Positions 25,509 through 32,351 of a DNA stretch of 38,375 bases are shown piece after piece. Origin of the DNA: Bordetella parapertussis (GTDB lineage: Bacteria > Acidobacteriota > Terriglobia > Bryobacterales > Bryobacteraceae); the NCBI GenBank assembly GCA_943328975.2, contig CALQCC020000041.1:1-38375 (forward strand). Direction: 5' to 3'. Both the position numbers and the translations under genes were made by a program. Position 1 is the first letter of the stretch. Each line of letters opens with the position of its first letter. Below the pieces are notes generated by a model. The model was not told the DNA's origin. It did no database searches and worked only from the letters and a program-made list of their open reading frames with translations.

Positions 25509-26540
25509 ATGCTCCGCCGCATTCTGATTTTCCTTGCCGTCGCCTCGCTCGCCCTCGCCCAGCGCCAACCCGCGCAACCGCGCACCCTCGACATCTATTG
25601 GATCGACGTGGAGGGCGGTGCCGCCACGCTGATCGTCAGCCCCACCGGCGAATCGCTATTAGTGGACACAGGCTTCCCGGGCAGCGAAGATCGTGACGCG
25701 AAGCGTATCGCGCAGGCCGTGGTGACCGCTGGCCTCAGCCGCATCGACCACTTGCTCATCACGCACTATCACGTCGATCACATCGGAGGCGTGCCTGGAC
25801 TCGCGAAGCTGATGCCGATCCGCAATTTCTACGACCACGGCGAAAACACTGAGCCCACGCCCAACGGAACCGCGCAGTTCAACGCGTACCTCGCGCTGGC
25901 GGGAACGCGTCGCACGATCCTGAAACCGGGCGACAAGATCGCGCTCGGCAACATCGACCTATCCATCGTGAGCGCAGCCGGTAAAGTGATCGAGAATCGC
26001 CTGGAGCGCGGCTTCTTCACCAGCCGATGCGAGGCGGCGGAGCAGAAGCCCACGGACAAGACCGAGAATTCGCAGAGCGTCGGCTTCCTGCTCAGCTACG
26101 GCCGCTTTTCGTTCCTCGACGTCGGCGATCTGACCTGGGATCGCGAGTTGCAACTGGCGTGTCCGATAAACAAGATCGGCGAAGTGAGTCTATTACAAGC
26201 AACCCATCATGGCTTCTCCAACGGGCAATCCGGATCGCCCGCACTCATCTGGAGCCTCCGACCGCAAGTGGTCATAGTCAACAACGGTGCGCGTAAGGGA
26301 TTCTCCAATGGAGGCTATGACACCATCGCCAAGATTCCCGATCTCCAGGACATCTGGCAAGGCCATCGGGGCGATGCAAACGACGACGCCCACAACACCG
26401 CCGAGGAAAAGATCGCGAACCTCAGCGGCGTTGCGGGCGAAGATAAAGGCTACTGGATCAAAGCCTCCATCGCAGCCGACGGCAGCTTTACGGTAACCAA
26501 CGCGCGCAACAACTTCAGCAAGTCGTATGCGGCGCGCTAG
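25509..26540 (+). CDS. Secreted metallo-beta-lactamase-fold hydrolase, ComEC-like
   Basis: 343 residues with a signal peptide (MLRRILIFLAVASLALA, cleavage about 17). The MBL core starts at LDIYWIDVEGGAATLIV and carries the metal motif THYHVDHIGG (His86, His88, Asp90, His91). Further ligands fall in FLDVGDLTWD and LLQATHHG. The 'IDVEGGAATL' and 'ATHHGFSNGQSGSPALIWSLRPQVVIVNNG' style is that of the hydrolase domain of ComEC and its free-standing secreted relatives in soil bacteria; nuclease or phosphodiesterase activity is possible but unproven. It ends in CTAG shared with the stop of the convergent DinB-like gene. Confidence 0.88.
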   Translation: MLRRILIFLAVASLALAQRQPAQPRTLDIYWIDVEGGAATLIVSPTGESLLVDTGFPGSEDRDAKRIAQAVVTAGLSRIDHLLITHYHVDHIGGVPGLAKLMPIRNFYDHGENTEPTPNGTAQFNAYLALAGTRRTILKPGDKIALGNIDLSIVSAAGKVIENRLERGFFTSRCEAAEQKPTDKTENSQSVGFLLSYGRFSFLDVGDLTWDRELQLACPINKIGEVSLLQATHHGFSNGQSGSPALIWSLRPQVVIVNNGARKGFSNGGYDTIAKIPDLQDIWQGHRGDANDDAHNTAEEKIANLSGVAGEDKGYWIKASIAADGSFTVTNARNNFSKSYAAR

Positions 26541-27028
26541 CCCATCTGTCCGTCAACGCCCTGCCACAGATTGAACGTATTCAGCTCCTCGCGGCCGCAC
26601 GCCTTGAGGTACATGAACAACTGCGTGCGATACGCCGCGTAGCCGCTCAGGATCAAGTTCACCGCCAAGTACCCACGGCTCGCCTTGCGCCCAAACAACT
26701 CGATCTCGCCCGTGAAATCCACGCCCGGCAGTTCCTTCGCATACATCGCGGACTGTGCTTCGATATCTGCAAGGATCTGGTCCAGATTCTTCGCGTCCGC
26801 AGCGGCCACGGCCGCGCCCCAGGCCGCTCCGTCGAACGCGCCCGTCTTGATCGCGTTGGTCAACCCCGGACCCATAATACTGAGGTAGCGCAGCAGTTCG
26901 ATCGTGCTGCGTTGCTTCGCCGTGGGACGATAGTCGAGCTTGGTCCGATCAATCTTGCTCGCCAAGTGCAGCAGGATCCGTACTTCATTCTGTAACGATG
27001 CAATAAGTTCTTCTGTGGTGAGTGCCAT
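26537..27028 (-). CDS. DinB/DUF1993-like four-helix protein
   Basis: 163 residues from ATG 27028 (MALTTEELIASLQNEVRILLHLASKI). The longer frame back to 27619 runs antisense through the VTT gene and is rejected. Sequence such as KLDYRPTAKQRSTIELLRYLS and GYAAYRTQLFMYLKACGREELNTFNLWQG fits the mostly helical DinB/YfiT superfamily, putative metal-dependent thiol transferases, but the classical three-His site is not complete, so activity is doubtful. It lies 29 bases after the VTT gene, probably in the same transcript. Confidence 0.75.
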   Translation of the reverse strand: MALTTEELIASLQNEVRILLHLASKIDRTKLDYRPTAKQRSTIELLRYLSIMGPGLTNAIKTGAFDGAAWGAAVAAADAKNLDQILADIEAQSAMYAKELPGVDFTGEIELFGRKASRGYLAVNLILSGYAAYRTQLFMYLKACGREELNTFNLWQGVDGQMG

Positions 27029-27057
27029 GTATTTCTGAAAGGTAGCACACGCCCCGG

Positions 27058-27738
27058 CTAGGCTTTGGGAGCACCAACCCTGCCGCGCAACCAGTGCAGC
27101 GTCCAACCGCTGAACACCGCCATCGCAATGCCGGTGCCAATCAGCACGAACATCCGCCGCTCCAGAAAACTTTCCCCAAAGTAGATCGTCGCTACCGCGT
27201 AGGGTAGTTCCGCGATAGCCAACGCGACGAGAAACTTCTTGAACGGATACCGAGCCAGCCCCAACAGATAGCCCGGTACCTCCGACGGCAGCGCCGTCTG
27301 AAACAACACGATCAAACCGAACGGAGCATCGCGAGGAATCAGTCTTTCGTAGGAAGCAATCACAGCTTCCGAAAGCATCCAACGGACTACTCGCCGCCCC
27401 AGGTAGCGGCTCACTCCATAAGCGCACACTCCCCCAAGGATCCAACCGACCCACAGCAGCAACATGCTGACCGCTTTTCCCCACGCCAGCACGGCCACGG
27501 GAACCACCACCGCACTCGAAACAAACGCGAACATCGCGGAGCCACCCGCGAACGCCACGAACAGGACCTTGCCCAACAGCGGTTGTCCGCGAATCACCGT
27601 CTCCGCGTAGGCCAGCCACTCCAGCAGCCAGCCGTGCAGCACGTCGGAAGAAGCCACTAGCGCCAGCACAACCGCTGCCAGCACCACCATCGCCCCGCGC
27701 TTCACGCCGGAGGGTACACGCTGGCTGTCGCCCGTCAT
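27058..27738 (-). CDS. VTT-domain (TVP38/TMEM64, SNARE-associated) membrane protein
   Basis: 226 residues with about five to six TM or re-entrant segments. The VTT/DedA-like core shows AVVVPVAVLAWGKAVSMLLLWVG, the Gly-rich VGWILGGVCAYGVSRYLGRR and, near the second re-entrant loop, LFQTALPSEVPGYLLGLARYPFKKFL. The family is implicated in lipid scrambling and membrane homeostasis. Its ATG follows the stop codon of the large membrane protein without any gap, so the two are almost certainly coupled and may handle the same lipid-linked process. Confidence 0.88.
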   Translation of the reverse strand: MTGDSQRVPSGVKRGAMVVLAAVVLALVASSDVLHGWLLEWLAYAETVIRGQPLLGKVLFVAFAGGSAMFAFVSSAVVVPVAVLAWGKAVSMLLLWVGWILGGVCAYGVSRYLGRRVVRWMLSEAVIASYERLIPRDAPFGLIVLFQTALPSEVPGYLLGLARYPFKKFLVALAIAELPYAVATIYFGESFLERRMFVLIGTGIAMAVFSGWTLHWLRGRVGAPKA

Positions 27739-30075
27739 CTATTGGCCTGACTCGATCATAACGGCATCCAGATCCACAAACGCTCCCGCCGACTTGCTAT
27801 CCTTGCGGCCCGTGACTCGCAGTTCAAACGTATGCGGACCAGCACTGAGACCCACCATGCGAACCGAAGACTGCCAGGCCGTCGCGGCAGCGTACAGATT
27901 CACTCGTCGAACCAGACGTCCGTCGATCCACACCTCGCCGATGCCGCGATTCGCCGCGCGCGTGTAGATGTAGGTGATCGTGCGACCCTCGAAAATGAGC
28001 CTGAGCGCATCCCCGGCCACGTCGGAATAACTGAGCGTCTGCCCCACGGGCTCCGCAAACTGTTTGTCATGCAACCATGCACCGCTGTATTCGATGCGCG
28101 GTTCGGTATCGTCATGGGTTCCCGGTGCCAGCGGACGCGTGTCTTTGGGAATCGGAGTCTCCGCATCGCGCACGCGATACAGTGCCAGGGGACCCACCGT
28201 GCCGCCGGGTTCCGCGTCGAGCCATCGGCCCAGAAACGTCTTGACCACCTCGAAGGGAGCCTCACGCGTGGCTGGCGCGATGACGTGCCGGATACCCAGC
28301 GCGTGGAATTGCGCGGCAATAGCAGCGGCGTCCGGAGCGTTGCGCACACGCTCCCAATAATGTTCGTTGTGCCAGGTATCCGTGTAGGCCGTCGCCCGCA
28401 GGCCCGCCGTCGCGTCGGTAGCGAAGAACGCCACCGCTTCCCCTGGTACCTCGCGATTCAAGCGATCAATCAAAACTCGCACAGGAGCCTTCGCCGCAAT
28501 AAACGGCGCGATCTCGGCTTTGCCGAACAATGCGAAGTCCGGGCTGTAGTATCCGGAGGACGGCAGGAACCACAAGTTGAGCGCGATCAGCGCACCCCAC
28601 GCCACCGCCCGAGCAGGCAGCCACGCGATCGCCAACGACGCCAGCGGCATCGCTGCGTAGGTGTAGCGAAGGTTCGGCGCGCCCAGCAGCACGATTGCCG
28701 TCCCCATCGCGCAGACCGTCAAGATGACTGCTTGATCGCGCCGCCGCGCGAGCAGCGCCGCAGGCAACAGCAGCACGAAATATTGAAACCCCGCCGCGCC
28801 TCCCTGCCCTTCTACGTAGACAGCCGAGCGGAACGTCATCTCGTACGCAGCATCCCACGAAGGATGCAGATCGGCGTAGCGCGGGTCGACGAACGATTTC
28901 TCCGCGTCGTAATCCGGCGAGCGGAAGACGGCGTTGGCGAACGGGAAAATCGGATTGCCGGATTTCGCGTATGCGAACGCATACGGAGGCATCGCGAAGA
29001 CCAGAGCAGCCGTCAGGGCAGCGAGCCCAGCACCCCAGGCCCGCGTGCGTCGCAACGCGAGCAGCGACAGTAAGAACAACGGCACTGCAAACGCCACCGC
29101 GATCAACTTCACCGCGACGGCGGCTCCGGCCAGAGCTCCGGTGATACGCAACTCTTGCGCATCATCGGACTCGCCGTAGCGGACCAACGCCAGTGTCGCG
29201 CCCACCAGCAACGCAGCCCACACGTTTTCGACGAATAGCGAACCCGTCACCAGTTGCACCAGTGGCGTCGAAGTAAACAACGCCGCACCCAAGTACGCGG
29301 ACGATGGAGGCGCCCAGCGCCTCGCCGCCTGCACGATCAATACCGTGATCAGACCGAGGAAGGCAAAGTTCAGCAGCTTCGCCGCCGCCTCGCCGCCCAG
29401 CAAGTAAACGCCTGTGTACAGCGCGTCCGCCCCCGCCGGCATCAGTGACCAGATCGCATGCCCGTGATCGAAGGCCCACTGCCCTTGGTCCGCCACCGCC
29501 GCAGGCAACGCCAGGTGCATCGACAAACCATCGGAGCTGATCTCCGGCTTCAGCGCCACCAGGAAATGCGCTCCCAAAACGAACAGCAGCACGGCCAACG
29601 AAGCCGCCTCTTTCGGGTCCGCCACCTGCGGCAGAACGAAGCGGGGACGATACCAGAAGTACGGCAGCGCAAACGCGATCGCGTACACCCACCAGAAATT
29701 CACTGGGAAATGCAACGCGCACCACAGCACAAACATCCATGCGGAAGCACCCAACAGAATCGAGGCAACCCCTTCGGAGCCACGCGCAAGCAAGCGCCCC
29801 AGTGCGTAGCAGGAACCCAGAAAGTAAAACACCGCGAGCGGAGCAACCGGCCCAGCCCACCATGCAGCATAGAGAACTGCGACGGGAATGATCCAAGCGA
29901 CGCGTTGCGGAGTTCGCCACAGCAGCAACCCGGCCGCGGCCCAGTAGACCGCGCCGTAAAGGAGGAACCCACGCACCCCCTCCTCCGCCCACATCTGTTG
30001 CGCGAAGAGCCGTTCGTGAAAGAATCCGTAAATGGAGATCGCCGTGAATACAGCGATCAGCGCGCGAGTCAGCAC
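27739..30075 (-). CDS. Large polytopic membrane protein, GT-C glycosyltransferase-like, with C-terminal beta-sandwich
   Basis: 778 residues. About 12-13 TM helices occupy residues 1-510. The first large loop contains EISSDGLSMHLALPAAVADQG, with an acidic residue and a His placed like the catalytic loop of polyprenol-sugar-dependent GT-C enzymes (PMT/ArnT). Residues about 510-640 form a soluble domain, and about 650-778 (IEYSGAWLHD, DALRLIFEGRTITYIYTRAANRGIGEVWIDG, HTFELRVTG) look like a carbohydrate-binding jelly roll. Start is GTG 30075 with TACTCT six bases upstream and no SD, so leaderless initiation is plausible. Glycosyl transfer is inferred; donor and acceptor are unknown. Confidence 0.75.
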   Translation of the reverse strand: MLTRALIAVFTAISIYGFFHERLFAQQMWAEEGVRGFLLYGAVYWAAAGLLLWRTPQRVAWIIPVAVLYAAWWAGPVAPLAVFYFLGSCYALGRLLARGSEGVASILLGASAWMFVLWCALHFPVNFWWVYAIAFALPYFWYRPRFVLPQVADPKEAASLAVLLFVLGAHFLVALKPEISSDGLSMHLALPAAVADQGQWAFDHGHAIWSLMPAGADALYTGVYLLGGEAAAKLLNFAFLGLITVLIVQAARRWAPPSSAYLGAALFTSTPLVQLVTGSLFVENVWAALLVGATLALVRYGESDDAQELRITGALAGAAVAVKLIAVAFAVPLFLLSLLALRRTRAWGAGLAALTAALVFAMPPYAFAYAKSGNPIFPFANAVFRSPDYDAEKSFVDPRYADLHPSWDAAYEMTFRSAVYVEGQGGAAGFQYFVLLLPAALLARRRDQAVILTVCAMGTAIVLLGAPNLRYTYAAMPLASLAIAWLPARAVAWGALIALNLWFLPSSGYYSPDFALFGKAEIAPFIAAKAPVRVLIDRLNREVPGEAVAFFATDATAGLRATAYTDTWHNEHYWERVRNAPDAAAIAAQFHALGIRHVIAPATREAPFEVVKTFLGRWLDAEPGGTVGPLALYRVRDAETPIPKDTRPLAPGTHDDTEPRIEYSGAWLHDKQFAEPVGQTLSYSDVAGDALRLIFEGRTITYIYTRAANRGIGEVWIDGRLVRRVNLYAAATAWQSSVRMVGLSAGPHTFELRVTGRKDSKSAGAFVDLDAVMIESGQ

Positions 30076-30081
30076 CCTATT

Positions 30082-30087
30082 AGAGTA
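30082..30087 (-). promoter_or_regulatory. Possible -10 box before the membrane glycosyltransferase-like gene
   Basis: TACTCT on the minus strand, six bases before the GTG start at 30075. No SD lies between. The gap to the upstream S24 gene is 45 bases, so read-through from that gene is equally possible. Confidence 0.25.
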
Positions 30088-30120
30088 GCCCGCAAGACGG
30101 AGCGCACGCGCCCTTTGCGG

Positions 30121-30909
30121 TCAATAGAGTACCTGTACAAACTCGGCCAGCACGCGGAAGCGATCTTCCTCCGGATCGAGGTCCCAGGCGTCGAACTCTG
30201 GATTCAACGGCTCCAACCGAACCCGTTCGTGTATCCAGGTGCCATCTGAACGCTGGGCTTTCTCACTGAAGTACCGCTTCACGGTATAACGATCGTTGGT
30301 CCCGCCGCCCAAGTATTCGACCAACACCAATTTACCCTGTCGCGATCCAGACACGCCGCCGCGAAATACGCACAAGGCGCCGTCAGGAATGCGCGGCTCC
30401 ATCGACTGCCCCACGATCCGTGCCGCAAACATCCCCGGTGCCAGGCGCAGCCCCACAGGAGCCTCTTCCCAGCCATCCTCACCGACCTCTTCGTTGTCCA
30501 GGAACTTGCCCGCCGCCACCGCCAGCGTGTAACGCGGCAGATGCGTCACGAACGGCTGCGGTCGGGCATCCACATGTTGCCGATAGAGCCGCGCCAACGC
30601 ACGTTCAAAGTTCTCGACGATGACTTCGCGCGGTTCGGAGATCCGCAGCACGTTCGAAAGCGTGTCTTGCAATTGCTGCAACAATCGCGCCCCGCCCAGT
30701 TCCGCAGCCTTCACTTCCAGATCGTCTTGCAACTCATCCAGAACTTCAGCTTCGTCCGGCACAATAGCCGCCCAGTCCCGGCGCAGCCGCACGTGCAGTG
30801 CGTTGATGCCTGGATCCAACAGCAAGACCCCGGCGTTCACGCGTTCGCCCCCCGCCGCATCGAGCGTCAGCACAAACAACTGCGCGGATTTAGTCGCAAC
30901 AGCAATCAT
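30121..30909 (-). CDS. LexA/S24-type autoprotease domain fused to a DUF3037-like N-terminus
   Basis: 262 residues. The C-terminal half is an S24 (LexA/UmuD-like) domain: candidate cleavage site VAAGKF (Ala133-Gly134), nucleophile Ser169 in VGQSMEPRIPDGALCVF, and Lys211 in DRYTVKRYF. Spacing (35 and 42 residues) is close to LexA (about 34 and 37). The N-terminus has no helix-turn-helix; instead LFVLTLDAAGGERVNAGVLLLD and LHVRLRRDWAAIV resemble DUF3037, followed by a helical stretch (55-115). It is therefore not an ordinary LexA repressor. It heads the leftward group with the membrane glycosyltransferase-like gene 45 bases on. No obvious LexA box was seen upstream. Role unknown; a damage- or stress-triggered self-cleaving protein is one idea. 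Confidence 0.82.
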   Translation of the reverse strand: MIAVATKSAQLFVLTLDAAGGERVNAGVLLLDPGINALHVRLRRDWAAIVPDEAEVLDELQDDLEVKAAELGGARLLQQLQDTLSNVLRISEPREVIVENFERALARLYRQHVDARPQPFVTHLPRYTLAVAAGKFLDNEEVGEDGWEEAPVGLRLAPGMFAARIVGQSMEPRIPDGALCVFRGGVSGSRQGKLVLVEYLGGGTNDRYTVKRYFSEKAQRSDGTWIHERVRLEPLNPEFDAWDLDPEEDRFRVLAEFVQVLY

Positions 30910-30941
30910 TCTAGGAACGTATCGACCGAGAAAACGATTTT

Positions 30942-30971
30942 AGCCGCAGATAAACACCGATCAACGCGGAT
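30942..30971. repeat. Three tandem 10-bp units
   Basis: On the minus strand the units read ATCCGCGTTG, ATCGGTGTTT and ATCTGCGGCT, flanked by TTTT and AAAA. This degenerate 10-bp periodic motif occurs between genes in many soil bacteria, as far as I remember. It lies between the S24 gene start and the end of the VWFA gene. Confidence 0.5.
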
Positions 30972-31020
30972 AGCTCAAAATCTTAACTGCGTCCACCCGT
31001 CTTCAGCGGCGGCCCTAACT

Positions 31021-32058
31021 CTAAGGATTCGACGGGAAGTAACTCGACCGCGACCGGACCTTCGCGTTCGGCAGGTTCACCACGACCTTGATGTCGTGTT
31101 TCAGGCTCTCGTCTCCCGGCGTGTTCGGCTGGTAACGCAAAATGTACTGCGTCGTAATCTCGCCCGCGATCGCCGAAATCGACTTGAACAACGACCCCAG
31201 GATCTTAGCCTGATATCCACCCGTGCCCACTTTGAATTCAAACGCCCCTTCATCCGAAGGCCGCGAAATGAAACCCTGCGTATTGTCGTACGTGTTCTCA
31301 AGCGGCGTTTCGACACGCCCGCCGGTCTCTTCCGCCAGCCGCTGCAAGTTCTTCTTTGCGTCGGATGTCAGCCCGTATGCGTCCGTCGAAATCGCGTAAA
31401 TGCTCACCAGACTGCGCTGCGCCAGTTCGATAACTTCGTTCAACGTATGGGTACTGGCGTTATCGTGCCCGTCGCCCACAATCACCAGCACGCGATGCGG
31501 CTCCAGAGGCTCGCCCTTGACCAGCTTGCGACTGGTACAGGCCAGGTAAATGGCGTCGTACAGAGCAGCGCCTCCAGCCGGCGTGATCTTATTCAGCTTG
31601 TCCACGATCTTGTCGGAGTCCGCCGTCGTATTGACCAACACCTCGGCCTGGGTCCCGTAGCCGATCAAATACCCTTGATACTTGGGATCGCCGGGCAGCA
31701 GCGACAACACCATTTCGATCGCTGTTTCGTGGTATTCCTTCCACCGGATCTTCATCCCGTTACTCAGGTCCATCAGGAAGCCCACCACCACCGGCTGATT
31801 ATGTTCCGCGGTGAAAAACTTGATGTTCTGCTTGAACCCCTGATCGTAGATCTCGAAGTCGTTCTTCTTGAGATTGCTGACGAAACGGTCATCCGCGTCG
31901 GTGACGGTCACCGGCACAATAATTTCGGTGACGCCGACCTTAAACGCGGGGGCCTCTGGTTCTTCCTGCGCCCACAGCGCAGCCGACCCGATCAACACCG
32001 CCATGGCAGCGAACAGGCAACTCCAACGCCGCGAGCTTTGAGAAAAATAACGAGACAT
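31021..32058 (-). CDS. Secreted VWFA-domain protein, acidobacterial type
   Basis: 345 residues. Signal peptide (about 1-30, ending SAALWAQ), then the short region FKVGVTEIIVPVTVTDADDRFVSNLKKNDFEIYDQGFKQ that is split here as a description of the TIGR03436-type N-terminus (residues 39-76), then a von Willebrand A domain from about residue 90. The MIDAS is partly degenerate: DLSNGM (Asp97, Ser99, then Gly101 where Ser is usual), with the Thr region PAGGAALYDAIY and GDGHDNAST (Asp). Function probably protein or matrix binding outside the cell. Good SD GAGGG before the ATG and TATAAT at 32081-32076. Confidence 0.9.
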   Translation of the reverse strand: MSRYFSQSSRRWSCLFAAMAVLIGSAALWAQEEPEAPAFKVGVTEIIVPVTVTDADDRFVSNLKKNDFEIYDQGFKQNIKFFTAEHNQPVVVGFLMDLSNGMKIRWKEYHETAIEMVLSLLPGDPKYQGYLIGYGTQAEVLVNTTADSDKIVDKLNKITPAGGAALYDAIYLACTSRKLVKGEPLEPHRVLVIVGDGHDNASTHTLNEVIELAQRSLVSIYAISTDAYGLTSDAKKNLQRLAEETGGRVETPLENTYDNTQGFISRPSDEGAFEFKVGTGGYQAKILGSLFKSISAIAGEITTQYILRYQPNTPGDESLKHDIKVVVNLPNAKVRSRSSYFPSNP

Positions 32059-32075
32059 GTACAGCCCTCGTGTCG

Positions 32076-32081
32076 ATTATA
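32076..32081 (-). promoter_or_regulatory. -10 box of the VWFA gene
   Basis: A perfect TATAAT on the minus strand, 17 bases before the ATG at 32058, with GAGGG between as ribosome site. The -35 region is weak (no TTGACA at 16-18 bases). Confidence 0.6.
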
Positions 32082-32106
32082 CAGGACATCCGCGAGTTCA
32101 GGGAGC

Positions 32107-32210
32107 CGCAAGGAACCGGTCTTCTAGCGGAATCGGGCGGATTCAGAGGGGATGCGAATGGAGAGGGAAATGAACGGGGTGAGTTTGCGGGATTCGACCG
32201 GTTCCTTGCG
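32107..32210. repeat. 15-bp perfect inverted repeat, 74-base spacer
   Basis: CGCAAGGAACCGGTC (32107-32121) is exactly inverted as GACCGGTTCCTTGCG (32196-32210). The spacer holds a smaller inverted pair GAATC-GGGCG-GATTC (32130-32144). The region has no gene and lies between the VWFA gene start and the tolC-like gene's terminator (293 bases without a gene, 32059-32351). It could be a structured RNA, an operator pair or a degenerate mobile remnant. Confidence 0.65.
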
Positions 32211-32271
32211 CTGCGAGAAACATACGCAAGACGAAGTGCAATCCCTAGGCCAAGCTGCAAATCGCTGAATC

Positions 32272-32309
32272 TAAAACAAAACACCCGCCGGATGCTCTCC
32301 AGCGGGTGT
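32272..32309 (-). terminator. Intrinsic terminator of the efflux operon
   Basis: On the minus strand ACACCCGC (32309-32302) pairs with GCGGGTGT (32288-32281), an 8-bp stem with a 13-base loop, followed by TTTGTTTTAG. It stands 43 bases after the tolC-like stop. The A-rich opposite side (AAAACAAAACACC) makes it work in the leftward direction. Confidence 0.85.
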
Positions 32310-32351
32310 CGTTTTGGGTTCGAGAACGGTAAAACTTTGCCGATCCGGGAT

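Noticed and set aside
27029-27619. N-terminal extension of the DinB-like protein
   Set aside because: It is antisense-frame overlap with the VTT gene; ATG 27028 gives a normal-sized protein.
30541-32127. 528-residue plus-strand reading frame
   Set aside because: Runs antisense through the S24 and VWFA genes and across their gap; no recognisable motif.
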